From Nymphaea colorata (lineage: Eukaryota; Streptophyta; Magnoliopsida; Nymphaeales; Nymphaeaceae), in the NCBI RefSeq assembly GCF_008831285.2, contig NC_045150.1, positions 14,939,362-15,003,361 on the forward strand: a stretch of DNA of 64,000 nucleotides, written 5' to 3'. The notes beneath the pieces are model-generated. The model saw only the letters and a list, made by a program, of their open reading frames with translations. It was not told the DNA's origin and ran no database searches. The translations under genes and the position numbers were made by a program. Position 1 is the first letter of the stretch; each line of letters begins with the position of its first letter. Positions 1-16,853 of the stretch are shown piece after piece.

Positions 1-1256
1 TCAGGTTGTTTGCCTAAGAGTGTAAAATATGGCGATTTAGACATCAAGAGTGTCATAGACAAACAATTTATTATGTATACAGCAGTATGGAAGGCTTCAG
101 TCCACAAGGAAATGGGCACATTAGTATCATGCATCATGCTCATGGCGCTTTCAACTATATGTCGATATTTCCGCTCAACTACACCATTTTGTTGTGGTGT
201 GTAAGGGCTCAACTACACCATTTTGTTGTGGTGTGTAAGGGCAGGAAATTTGTCTAGTTATCCCTTTTTCACGTAGAAATTCAATAAAATCAAGCGAGGA
301 ATATTCTGCCCCTCCATCACATTGAAAATGCACCACATTGGATCAAAATTTAGTTTGAATCATGGCATAGAAGTTTCGAAATATGTGAGGTACTTCTGAT
401 TTGTGTTTCATGAAGTAAATCCAGGTGAAACGTGAGTAAGAGACAATGAATAAGACATAATATCATGACCCAGACATGGAATCAATAGGGGCTGGCCCCC
501 ATACATCAGAAAAAATAGTTTCAAAAGGTTTGGAAGCCCTTTGATTTATATTATGGAAAGGTAAAACATGACTCTTACAAAGTCCGCAACTTGAACATTT
601 TTTGACACTTAAAGTAAGAGGTAAACTTGATCTTGGAATGAGACTATCTGTGACAAGTTTTTCAATGAAATGTCGACCACAGTGTCCTAGCCGACTATGC
701 CACAAATCAGACTCCAAAAATTGGTTAGGGCCCCTTACTTTTGATTGAAAATGGCAAGAACTTGGCACTGATGACGCATTATGAGAAAGAGAAAATGTCT
801 TCAATCATATATCAAAAGTGGATGAATCCTTGGGTAGACATTCCTTGAGGACGTACATATTCCCTTGACGCTTCCCTCTAGCGAACATTTTCTTCGTTTG
901 GAGGTCCTTGACATAGACAGAAGAAGGTGTGAATTCAACAGAAGAGCTTGTATCATCAATGAGTTTAGAAATTGATATGATGTTCTTTTTGATATTGGGA
1001 GCAAGAACAACATTAGACAGTGATAGAGACGATGATGACAATGGAATATGTGCATTTTCAATATGTGTAATAGGATGAGATTTTCTATCACCTGTTATAA
1101 TGCAACTTCTACCGTAATGAGGGGATAAGTTAGTCAATTTACCTGCATTTCCTGTCACATGGGTAGCTGCACCTGAATCCAAGAACCATTCTCCTTGTTC
1201 ATTTTGCTTTATAGTCATCTTTGAGAATGCGGTCATCAATAGCTGGAATCCTAGCA
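1..1256 (-). mobile_element. Ty1/copia retrotransposon fragment, decayed, runs off the left edge
   Basis: Reading the minus strand from 1,256 downwards gives, in one frame, an aspartic protease (WFLDSGAATH, about 1,150-1,180), a GAG-pre-integrase zinc region (WHSRLGH plus a CxxC pair, about 580-690) and an integrase core (SDVWGPAP near 480; QCDGGAEYSS near 310; TPQQNGVVE near 230). In-frame TGA codons at 805-807 and 463-465, another in the integrase core, and a 34-bp tandem duplication at 174-241 destroy the frame. No gag zinc knuckle or LTR is visible to the right: the element stops where the inverted repeat begins. The family assignment rests on domain order; the element cannot be active. 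Confidence 0.9.
174..241. repeat. 34-bp exact tandem duplication inside the copia integrase
   Basis: The unit at 174-207 is repeated exactly at 208-241. It covers the integrase segment coding TPQQNGVVE on the minus strand. A 34-base insertion is not a multiple of three, so it shifts the frame. Confidence 0.9.
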
Positions 1257-1793
1257 GACTTCCCACATAACAAGGATATTAACTACAACATAGAATCCTA
1301 AGAGACTCTTCACATGTTACAAGGACATTAAATATCTTAACACATTCTACAAGGAGGTGGAATCCTAAGAGACTCCTCTTCAACGTGCTGGTGAAGGATT
1401 TATATTTTAACAAAACCGATTTCTGTAACAAAAACATGGCCTTCTTAAATTATATGTTTAAAAACATGCATTCTACCATCAAACACCCTTTAATGCGTAG
1501 CCCTGGCTCCCCACGATTCGCTTTGTGAGTATGTGTTTCGTGCTTTGCCCCCACGAATTTTTCATAGAGACAGAACTAAGAGAAAGTGCAGACAGTAGAA
1601 TGGCATGGATAGAACTTTATGAAAGGTCAAGTTTTTGTTAAAATATAAATCCTTCACCAGCACATTGAAGAGGAGTCTCTTAGGATTCCACCTCCTTGTA
1701 GAATGTGTTAAGATATTTAATGTCCTTGTAACATGTGAAGAGTCTTCTAGGATTCTATGTTGTAGTTAATATCCTTGTTATATGGGAAGTCTC
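1257..1793. repeat. Long imperfect inverted repeat (arms about 160 bp, spacer about 215 bp)
   Basis: The left arm (about 1,257-1,415) is the reverse complement of about 1,632-1,793 with few mismatches. The spacer (1,416-1,631) shows no gene. The right arm continues into further copies of a roughly 47-bp motif (a CCTAGGATTCTA core followed by a TTAATNTCCTTG-like tail) up to about 1,920. The arms look like two opposed copies of an LTR U3 region. Transcription through this locus would give a long hairpin. Confidence 0.75.
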
Positions 1794-2125
1794 CTAGGAT
1801 TCTATGTTGTAGTTAATATCCTTGTAATATGTGAAGTCTCTTAGGTTTTTATGATGTAATTAATGTCCTTGGAGCTTGTGAAATCTCCTAGGATTCTACG
1901 ATTGGAGACTCTTAGAATTCTGGAAATGGGATTATAAATAGAGGCCGTGCAAACCATTTTGGCTACGGCTTCTTCTCCTCAGTTTCTTCTTGTTTTCATT
2001 CTCTCTCTCCCTCTCTCTCTCTCTCTATATATATATATATCTCTATCTTCCTGCGTGAGTGCTGTTTTCTGGTTACAGATATTGGTGCTAGATTTCTATC
2101 AGGTTTCATATTTATCAATCAAAAG
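1632..2125 (+). promoter_or_regulatory. LTR-like or promoter-like segment with tandem repeats and a TATA box
   Basis: Direct repeats of about 47 bp are followed by a TATAAATA box at 1,933-1,940, a pyrimidine-rich leader with a CT tract and a TA tract (about 2,000-2,042), and a short tail ending near 2,125. This matches the U3-R-U5 layout of a plant LTR, but no matching second LTR, primer-binding site or polyprotein follows on the plus strand. It could be a solo LTR or a displaced promoter. Confidence 0.45.
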
Positions 2126-2139
2126 TTGAGCATAATCAT

Positions 2140-4310
2140 GTCATGTTTTCTCAAACAAGAAAATTGTATTCATTGGACACATGAATGACCGCAGTTTCGT
2201 CAACCATGAGGCCAGATTTGTGAACTTGTCATTGACCAACTGTGCAAATACCAAAAGTGACAGACACAAGGGTGCTCGAAAAATTGGTACAGTAATGGCT
2301 GACAAGGTTGTGTTTCTCTGCCCACTTTGGCTTGGTTTTGACACTGCCAATGCATTGTGGTTTCGATATTCTTTCAGTAGGATCTGCAGGTTTTGCACAT
2401 TGCTTTTCCGAAATGGAACTTGTTCCACCTACTTTTATGTTCCTCAAGTTCAAGACGATCAAAGCAACAAGATGCCCCAGTTACTGAGGTACTTTCGCAC
2501 TGAGATTGTTCGAAGGTAAGTCCAGTTCTTCTCATTTCTTTAACCTATCAATCGTTAGCGGTATACCACCATAAACATAAGTTTCGCTCACATTTGTCTC
2601 AGACAAGAATGTTAACTGATATATCCTTGCTGAAATCTGTCCATTGAGATAATTAGCACAAAGTACATACTCTTGTAGTTGTGCCATTTGAGAGGTCTAA
2701 CACAGAATCCTGTCAATGAAGTTGCTATGGGAGGCATCGAAGTGTGTGAGATAATGGCATTGAACCCAGCTTGACGAAAGAGCACCAAAAAGTTCATTGT
2801 TGCTCAAGCTACTCTAGATTAGGTTGGGATAAGTTCCGAGCACTTCTAATATGTTAGCTAACAGTTGGTTCCTTTCTCTGAATGGTAGAAACAGTTTTAG
2901 ATTATTTATCTCTAAGGGCCAAGTGTCCAACAGACCATAATTTGTACAAAGGTCTAAGAAGAAAACCTGAATAAGTTTTCTTCTATACAAGAACGCATGG
3001 AACCAGAAAGAGAGGAGGATAGATCTAATTTAATGAGTTTTTTGAGGTTCTAAAATTCTAGGGAATAATTCCAACTGATTTTTTGTTTGCAGGAGAAAGC
3101 TCCACAGGTTCAACATGTACTTGATCTGATCTGCCACTGGATTGATCGTCTCTAAAAACGTATGTGTTTGAAATTTAGTGCATACCAGGAGCCATGTGTT
3201 CTTGCAGTCGTAATCCAAATCAAATCTATACATGTTAATCTTTCTACTATAAAGTCAGAAATACAAGAGATGGCTGGATAGTAAGTCGCACACTCGCATA
3301 AAGGCTGGATCAGTACTTCACCCTACATAAATCCGTCAAGTTTTCCGGGGGGGGGGGGGGGCTCAACTGGTCTAATTGAGAGTCCAGGAGGATGTTGACA
3401 TTGTGTCTCTAGGACACATTTTCCTATAACACGTATTCCAAAAGTACCACGTTCTTGTTCTAGTTACTATGATGTGATTATAGATGTGGTTTCTGAACCT
3501 AACAAACAAATAATGAACATAATCATGCCATATTTCTTAGAAATATGATCATGCAATTCTTAAAATACTTGTTATGAGAACATGTGTTCTAAGAAATAAG
3601 GTGTAGAATCCAAAATGTGATGAGCATTCAAGAAAGAAATATCACCTGAAAGAGGATATCATTAACGAAATAAATCAATTGAAAATACATATTATTTTAC
3701 CGCCATGCAATAGAACCGAACAATTTGTGACTTGCTGCTCCCTCCCGTTTGCTTTCAATTTCGAGCTATCTGAATGGCCTGGTAAAATACGACAAATGCA
3801 GATTTCCTATCTGAAATGGAATTGATCCACTTCAGTTATTTGATGATTGTAAATCTCCACTTAAGATTACACTTAATCATAGCATGAGCATCATCTCGAG
3901 ACACCTAAAGCAGCCTTAGATCAAAGCAGCCTTAGATCCTAGGGGCATTGGATTAACCGCCCACTTACTTAAAATGACACTTTCCCATATTCATTTTTTA
4001 GTAGCTGGTGCAGCAGGGAGGACTGTGGTTGTCATGCAGACAGTGAATAGCATGGGCATCATTCTTTATGCAAGCTAAAGTTATAGATGGAGCCTAGGAG
4101 GCATACCCAACTGCTGCTGATCCCATGTGGGTTCAGACTTGGGTTTCGTTTTGAACTCAGTAGCAAGGACAAGGTACTCGGCTCTTTCTGGCATTTAAGC
4201 AGCTGATGGTGAGAAAGAATCAGCACTTCGAATTATGAAGTTCCATTTTGATACTAAAAGGAAGCCTACCAACGATGTCATTGTTAGAGAGATCCAAGAG
4301 AGCAGTGCCC
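2140..4310 (-). pseudogene. LRR receptor-like pseudogene: ectodomain and membrane segment, kinase missing
   Basis: The minus strand carries leucine-rich-repeat remnants in several frames: LLDLSNNDIVGRLP (about 4,265-4,310), KLDLSSSLSGS (about 3,000-3,040), and a longer run at about 2,530-2,900 containing ANILEVLGTYPNL, NNELFGALSSSW and ANYLNGQISARI. At about 2,230-2,330 a lysine-rich stretch and then a hydrophobic stretch, split between two frames, look like the juxtamembrane and transmembrane region. Stops and frameshifts interrupt all of it. No kinase motif (HRD, DFG) follows; the LTR-like segment below 2,125 lies where the kinase exon would be. The layout is that of a plant LRR receptor kinase, but the exact family and the outer limits are uncertain. 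Confidence 0.55.
3347..3361 (+). repeat. Homopolymer of 15 G
   Basis: An uninterrupted run of 15 guanines in AT-rich sequence inside the LRR pseudogene region. Poly-G this long is rare in plant nuclear DNA and can fold into a quadruplex; the run length may be inexact in the assembly. Confidence 0.9.
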
Positions 4311-5486
4311 CCATAGGTGAGTTGGATTGTTGTCGCAATTATGGAACTACAGATATGAGCTGAGATGGAACGGCAATAAAAGTACCAAAATAGAAGCAAT
4401 TTGGTCATCTATAGTTACTGAAATCACCTCAAAGGTTCAAACTAGCAGGATTTGTGCTTCTAAGAAGTTAACTAGGAACCAGTCATAAAAACTTGGTCAC
4501 GAACACTGGTATATATGAATTCATTTCCATTGGAACAGAACTAGAAATTTAAGTTCCAACATGCACATTGCTATGATGGTTGATTCCAGAAAGCTTCCAA
4601 GTTCTGCAGAAGCTGGTCTTTCTTAAATAAACTTTGAATTAGCTAAAATCCGGGCAGATCAGTACATTTTCACAATGCAAGAAGAAGCATATTTAGAAAA
4701 ACAAGAGATGAAACGAGAGATTCTCATAAGAATTGTACTTTCTGAAGGCAAAACAGTATATGATAAAAACTGATTTTCATAAAAAGTAAATTATAGTCAA
4801 ACTATGAACTCCAAGTCCATGTGGTTATCCTTCTAATAATATTCAAAGAGTACTGCAGACTCCTAAAATGATTATATAGATGTATATATGGTAAAGCACA
4901 GACATACATACATATATAGATACCATGAATAATTAATACTTTAATTTTGAAAATTTCATTTTTTTTACATCTTTTTTTACAATCTGTCTGCCGGTGTGTT
5001 CTTAGAAGGAAATTATTACTTGATTTACTTGATGACTCATCCATGCCACATTAATTTGAAGAATTTCAAAAACTACCAGCTCAAATTACCTATAATAAGG
5101 TAGGAGGAGCCAACTCTTCTACAAAGTGTAACCAACGGTCTAACATCCATGCCAAACAAAAGTGATGGTTTATGCTAAAATTTCATTAACTACTGAAGGA
5201 AAAATATGTTTAGATCGTGAACTTTTGGTACTTATGCATGTCTTTTCTAAAAGTAAAATCAAGAATCCACAATGGTTTGTCATAACATTTTAACGCATTA
5301 GGAACCACATTCTTTTTATGTTTCAGACAATAGGTATAAAAGTTGAAACACTATGCTTCAAAATTAATGTACTATTAAATAAACAGTAATTAATGTACTA
5401 TCAAAATTAATGTACTATTAAATAAACTATTAAATAAACTTCACTAACCCAGGAATATTAAGTAATTTACAAAATTTATTCAGTTT
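4311..5486. other. Non-genic stretch upstream of the LRR pseudogene
   Basis: AT-rich sequence with no recognisable gene. It contains short direct repeats of an AATTAATGTACTATTAAATAAAC motif family at about 5,365-5,440. It may include decayed 5' parts of the LRR pseudogene that I cannot identify. Confidence 0.5.
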
Positions 5487-6640
5487 TCACGACTTTAAAT
5501 GGTTCAATCGGACAGCCCATAATTCCATTGAAGGAAATAAAGAAACAAGAACAGAAATGACATCATATACACATAAATGGCAACACCAAGAAACAGAAAG
5601 AGGGAGAGAGAGAGAGCATACGGGCAACGATGGGCAGGCAAGTTGCAGCAGAGGATAGAGAAGAAATGGGGAGAGCACGAGAGGGCGCGGAAGAAATCTT
5701 GATGCCTCTGAATTGTGAGCACAGGGAACCCAACTGACAGGAAGAAGGCCTGGAGCTGGTGGAGGTGGCAGTAGCAAAGAGGGAGGGAGGAGAGAACAGG
5801 GCAGAGGTAATAGCCTGCAAACAGGAAGAAGTGGAGTATGGCGACAGGAAGAAGAAGCAAGCAAACCTTCCCTCTCCAACTCAAAATCAAAATATGTCAT
5901 ACAGAAAAAAGAGGGAAATGCAGGAATCGAGAAACGGGAAAGAGAAATGAGAAGATTCCAGAGCACAGGCACAAAATGAAGAAATTGGGATTTCCAGAAC
6001 ACAGGCACAAATTGAAGAAATTGGGATTTACCTGATAGCAAAAAGTGACAGATGACGAGTCGACCAGCGAAGTGGACCGCCTCTCGTTCCCTCACAGGCC
6101 TTCACTCTTCCGGCGTCACTCCTCCGCCTTCACAGGTCTGCACAAGGGATTGGCTGCTTTTCACGGCAGACGAACAGCGACGACATCGAGAGAGAGAGGG
6201 AGAGAGATGGTTACCTAAGGTGGAGGGGCGGAGATGCACAGATCTGATGAGGATCTGATCTATGGCGGCGAGCAAGATGAGGTCGTTCTGGCGATAGAGA
6301 CGGTCGAGGGAGGAGGAGAGTGAGAGGACGAGAGAGAGGATGAGGGAGAAGGAGAGTGAGAGGGCGAAAGAGGCAGCTGCGGGCTTGCGGCAGGAGGGAG
6401 AGGGAGGCGTTGCGTGGGTGGGAGGCGAAGGCGAGCCTAACGGGCAGAAAAATAAACTTCCACCCCTCGCGGAGGAAAGAAGTTTCCGGAAATGCACGGG
6501 CATTTTTTTCATTCCGCGTTTGATGAAACGAGGAATATATCTCCTACAGTGGATTTCCGGCCCGTCAAACGTCCCCTGAATGGTAAACTGGAAGATCTTT
6601 TGCTTGACGCCTATTGCGTGGTTTTTATGCAAGGAGAATC
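5487..6640 (-). other. Purine/pyrimidine-biased leader-like region
   Basis: The plus strand is rich in GA and GGA tracts, so the minus strand reads as a CT-rich leader of the kind seen in plant 5' UTRs. Splice-donor-like AG|GTAA sites occur on the minus strand near 6,217 and 6,030. A 36-bp tandem duplication lies at 5,958-6,029. Minus-strand ORFs here are serine/leucine-rich low-complexity translations of CT repeats and are not called as genes. This may be the old leader of the gene whose remnant lies at 2,140-4,310. Confidence 0.4.
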
Positions 6641-6768
6641 GAAAGAAAGAGATGATGAAGGCAGAAAAAACCAGGTAGCGGTTTTGCTATTCCGTCCGAG
6701 GCGCCGACGACGATTATTCTTTGCGTTGACGGAAAAGAAGGGGAAGACAAAGGAGAAATCTTCATCCG

Positions 6769-6818
6769 AAACCGCTGCGTGCAAAACCGGCTGACTCCAA
6801 GAAAGCCGGTGGTTTTGT
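6769..6818 (+). promoter_or_regulatory. Paired GT-motifs (anaerobic-response-like) upstream of ADH copy 1
   Basis: AAACCG (6,769-6,774) and AAAACCGG (about 6,783-6,790) stand inverted to CCGGTGGTTTT (about 6,806-6,816), 75-125 bp upstream of the TATA box. TGGTTT/AAACCG is the core GT-motif of the maize ADH1 anaerobic response element. The same arrangement occurs upstream of copy 2. Function is inferred from the motif. Confidence 0.5.
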
Positions 6819-6893
6819 CTCTCTCCCCTTCCTATCCGCGTCTCTCTCTCTTTTCTCTCCGTCGATGGACGTCGATCCACTCGAGCTGTGCTG

Positions 6894-6900
6894 TATAAAT
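6894..6900 (+). promoter_or_regulatory. TATA box of ADH copy 1
   Basis: TATAAAT lies 184 bp upstream of the ATG at 7,078, followed by a pyrimidine-rich leader. The start of transcription would fall about 30 bp downstream, near 6,925. Confidence 0.7.
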
Positions 6901-7077
6901 ATAGATAGCCATGCGAAGAGATGGTCTCCCGATCGAAGGAATTCGACTGTTGAGCGGGAATTGAGAGCTCTTCTTTCTTTCCTATCTCTGTCTCCGTTCA
7001 CTCTTTTGTTGTTGCTATTGTACTCTTGCTCTCCTACCTTTCTCTGGTTCTCCCTTTCGTTGGGGTGTTGAAGGGAG

Positions 7078-9912
<2,835 letters not shown>

Positions 9913-11933
9913 ACGATGATGCAACTGAGAAGGAAAGAAGGAAAAGAAGCAAAACAGGAGATGCGTCTGTCTGTGCTGGTCCTGTTGCAGCTTTACAGTC
10001 TTTGCCTTTCTTTTTTGTTCGTAGAAGTGAGTCTTGTTTTTTTGTACACGGTGTGATGATCGGAAGAGAAAATCTGTATTGAATCTTCTGTTGCATTTTT
10101 GACGAAGCAAGTATTTATAAAATTTTTGATGAGTTCATCAGTTTGTTGTCTGGTTCACGCGCGCGAGTGTATGTGTTTTTTCGGTCCATTTCTGATGGAT
10201 TGTATTGGTATTAGTAATGACATCAATGCACCCTTTTAACTTAAATTATTGTTAATGCTCCTAACAATGATTTTTAGTTAAGGATTTTTAATTTTGACTA
10301 TTTCACACACAGACACACAAACCCACCCACCCATCCAACCAGGATTGTCTGATTCAATCTAATGTGATTAACAGTAATCATTATCACTTCACACTTTTTT
10401 TCTTTTTATTCTTTTTCTCAAACATCCATCTTCTTTAAATAAACAATTTTGGTTAGATGGTTAAATTATTCTGGCGCTATAGTCATTATTCAATTACTCA
10501 TAAATAAATATATATATATATATATATATAAGGGAGAGGGAGAAAAACAAATGATAGTTATTCGACCATTAGGTCAGGGACAAAAACCGCACTGCTTAAA
10601 GTTGGTGATTGAAATTCATGATATGACCTTAAGAATAAGTTGATGGGAACATATGTTAATTTTATCATTTTTTAGAGTTTAACAGTGTTTTTATAAAAAG
10701 AAAAATCACATTACTGTTTTGATATTTAAAAATCCTCATTTTAAATAAAACCTACTTGAACCAAAACATGTTTTCCATCATAATAGTTTTCACAAATATA
10801 TTATGATGTTTATCTTATGCTTCAAACGTTTATTTAGCAATAATTTAGAGGGTCTGGTTTTTGTCCATGATCCTACTCTGTACTCTGACGATATCAATAA
10901 ATAGGATTAGGATCGGATATCTGACTGAACTTCTTTTTTTAAATATCGACATAAAAAAATTAACACCTAATTAATAAATTAGAATAACTTTTATTATGGA
11001 CACGCCTACGTTTTACGTTGTAAAATATAACCTTTTATCAGTGAACTCCACGTTATCACTACACACGTTTAACTTGATATGGTAAAAAAATACTATCCAA
11101 AATTGATAAAATTAAGTTTATTATTATGCCTTGTTTCCCTTTACTATATCAAAGAGTACTAAATACATGATTGGTTTTATCCAAGTTAGTTAGCTTTTTC
11201 CATTAACATCTAAATTGTTCAAGTGAATTTTATATATATATATATATATCATCGAATGGAAGCCTATACAATTCCTAAGTTGGCTAGCTGTATTTTCAGT
11301 CACTTATCGGATAATTTTTTATGGACTTAACAATTAATCTTATTTTAAAAATTTATACACTGGATAGCTATGAGAAAACTTTTAGTCTTTTACCTCATCA
11401 TATCCATTGATTTCAAATCTAAAAAATCATATACCTTGAAACTGTCCAAAGTATTGAACTTTGGATAAGGAAAAAAATCGAAAGCGGACTTTACTATCAT
11501 AATCTTTTAAGACTCAAATGTCTTCATTGTATTATTACTTTAAAATAGAACGTATTAGTTCGGCATAGAAGAAAAATTACATTCAATTATATGTAATTGT
11601 GAATTTTTATTTGATAAATAAACTTAACTTTACAAAATACGGTTAAGGATTTTGCAATATTAAAAATAGTGCACTTAACTTTTCATACTCTTATCAAAAC
11701 GTCCAAGTTCTCAATTGTAACAAAAATATTGCGTTTTTGTTGGTATCGCTAGTGCAGATTGGTGTGATATATAGAAACGCTAAAATACTCTCTAACTGAG
11801 ATTCAGTTAAGTTTATTAATTTTGTACTTACTCGCTTAAACTATATCAAAAAGTAGTAGTGGTGGCGGTAGTACAGGATTGACTAACTATATCCATATCA
11901 GTTAGCTTTTTTATTAATATATCTAAATTATTT
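9913..11933. other. ADH copy 1 3' region and AT-rich intergenic DNA
   Basis: The 3' UTR probably ends within about 220 bp of the stop. Beyond it the DNA is AT-rich with TA microsatellites (about 10,507-10,530 and 11,231-11,250). Two diverged copies of a roughly 130-bp repeat lie at about 11,105-11,230 and 11,810-11,940 (shared CTATATCAAA, GTTAGCTTTTT and ATCTAAATT motifs). I see no gene. Confidence 0.6.
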
Positions 11934-12436
11934 AAGTGGAAGTTTTTTTTTTAATATTTTGATGCTTCAGTGGTTATTCACAAAGTTAGGTATTTTTTTG
12001 TCATTTCCTAGAAGTGGAAATAATAATATTATTTTTTAAAATATTATCGCTATATTTTTAGGTATAACCATTGAGAATTTCTTTATATATATATATAAGT
12101 GGAAGTTTTTTTTTTTTTTAATATTTTGATGCTTCAGTGGTTATTCACAAAGTTAGGTATTTTTTTTGTCATTTCCTAGAAGTGGAAATAATAATATTAT
12201 TTTTTTAAAATATTATCGCTATATTTTTAGGTATAACCATTGAGAATTTCTTTATATATATATATAAGTGGAAGTTTTTTTTTTTTTAATATTTTGATGC
12301 TTCAGTGGTTATTCACAAAGTTAGGTATTTTTTTGTCATTTCCTAGAAGTGGAAATAATAATATTATTTTTTTAAAATATTATCGCTATATTTTTAGGTA
12401 TAACCATTGAGAATTTCTTTATATATATATATATAT
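11934..12436. repeat. Three tandem copies of a 163-171 bp unit
   Basis: Units at 11,934-12,096, 12,097-12,265 and 12,266-12,436 are nearly identical and differ mainly in the lengths of T and TA runs. Each starts AAGTGGAAG and ends in a TA tract. The first unit overlaps the end of an older dispersed repeat. Confidence 0.92.
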
Positions 12437-13750
12437 CATTTACAGAAGATTTTTAGCTTAGTCAACTTAAAAACAATAAAATTATAGACTTGCTTGTAAG
12501 ATATTTTTTGAGCTGTCATGGGTTGGCCGTGTTCATATGGTTCATGTGATACAGACGGCCAAGTTCGTCAGGTGTGCTCGAGTCAAACCAAGAAACCCAC
12601 TGTTTTTGGCTAAGCTGGGTCCCGTATACAGACAGTACGCGTTTAATGAGGGATGTGGGTAGGCCCGGAGGCAATTCGGCCGATCAAAATTCAAAGGCTC
12701 AATTTCGGCCGGTTTTTATGACCTCCGAATTGGCCATTCACCATTGCAGAATAAACGAGATATTTTAATATTATATATATATATATATATATAATTTTTA
12801 TTACAATTAATTATATTTATATATCATTTTATAAAAAATATATATTTTTACTCAGGCTTAGCTTTTAATGGTCAGGCCAAACCTAGGTTTCGAATGTCAA
12901 GCCACCAGATGCCAAGGCTTACCTGAAGTTTTGTTTTTCAAATGAAATGCTTTATGAAAAAAATATAACATGAAAAAAGTTATAAAAATAAATGAAAATT
13001 TAATTTAAGGGAGACAATAAATTCACCTTTTTTTTTGCTCGTTGTTATTTAAGATTTTAATACGCATTTATACATGCTCAAGATTTTTTCCTTTTTCCAA
13101 TTTTATATGTGAAAACTACAACCTGGTAGACACATACCGTATGCAAAAATATTGTATTTCTAAAAAAATCTTGAAATAAAATCTTGATAGACTTTTTTTT
13201 AATTTGTTGTAGATTTTAAAGCAACACAAAAATCTCAAACTTAAATGTATTATTTCACGTCTTTCTACAAAATAAGACCTTTGAACTTGGTTTTGAAACT
13301 GCCTGAGTTTGTCTTATGAGACTCGAGAGATCAATTTTTTTGTGATAAACTCAATTTCACCAATCCAATTTTAGGTCAATTACAAAATTGAAAAAAAAAA
13401 TCCTTTCCGGCATATTTCTTTGTCATAATAAAAAAAAATATCATTTATAATTTTTTGAATAAGAGTTACACTTTTCATAAAGACTATCAATATAACTTCA
13501 AAAACAAAAGTAAAATGGTTGAAATAATAAGAATGTGATTCAACTATGGCTATTTTCTTTTGCTAATAAACGTAATACTTTTATTCGATAATTTTTAAGA
13601 AAAGTGTAACATTGATTAAGAAATAACAATAAATAAACTTTTCTAGACACGATTTTTTTCAAATGTGAATTGCAAAATGTTTTGTTTTTTTCATAAAATC
13701 AATCCGGTCTATTGACAGCCGGGCGAAAATAACGAGATTTTGGACCTTCT
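12437..13750. other. Non-genic AT-rich stretch with a GGCC-motif repeat remnant
   Basis: Around 12,655-12,720 and 12,855-12,920 there are GC-richer patches (CAATTCGGCC, CAGGCCAAACC) similar in style to a patch at 17,110-17,400, probably an old repeat family. The rest is AT-rich with no ORF I can support. Confidence 0.4.
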
Positions 13751-13808
13751 AGCAAGATGAGAAGACAAGAATGAAGAATCTATAGGGAAAACCAGGGAGC
13801 GGTTTGGC

Positions 13809-14003
13809 CCAATCAGAGGCGCCAGCAATTTCTGTTCGCGTTGACGAAGAAAAGAGGGGGAAAGAAAAGTGGATGTTCCCACTCAAAACCGCTGCAATCA
13901 AAACCGGCGGTGTCCAAGAAAGCCGGTAGTTTTCTCTCTCCTCTTCAATATCCGCGCCTCACCTTTTCCTGTAAATATCCACTTGGCCTGAGCTGTATAA
14001 ATA
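13809..14003 (+). promoter_or_regulatory. Promoter of ADH copy 2: CCAAT box, paired GT-motifs, TATA box
   Basis: CCAAT lies at 13,809-13,813. AAAACCG (about 13,885-13,892) and AAAACCGG (about 13,900-13,906) stand inverted to CCGGTAGTTTT (about 13,923-13,933). TATAAATA is at 13,996-14,003. The region aligns with the copy 1 promoter from about 13,753 onward (equivalent to about 6,630), but copy 1 lacks the CCAAT. Confidence 0.6.
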
Positions 14004-14136
14004 GCCATGAGCGCCAATGGCATCTCCAACGAAGAAATTCGACTGTTGAATACAGATCGAAAGCTCTCCTAGTTCTTAGCTATCTCCCCATCCCTATTTT
14101 CTCCATCGTCTCTTTCGTTGGGTGCTGAAGATTAAA

Positions 14137-16853
<2,717 letters not shown>

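Noticed and set aside
2181-2519. Plus-strand open frame of 112 codons
   Set aside because: It is the antisense of the LRR pseudogene's juxtamembrane region and has no domain of its own.
5487-6632. Long minus-strand open frames rich in Ser, Leu and Pro
   Set aside because: They are translations of CT-rich low-complexity DNA, overlap each other in different frames and show no domain.
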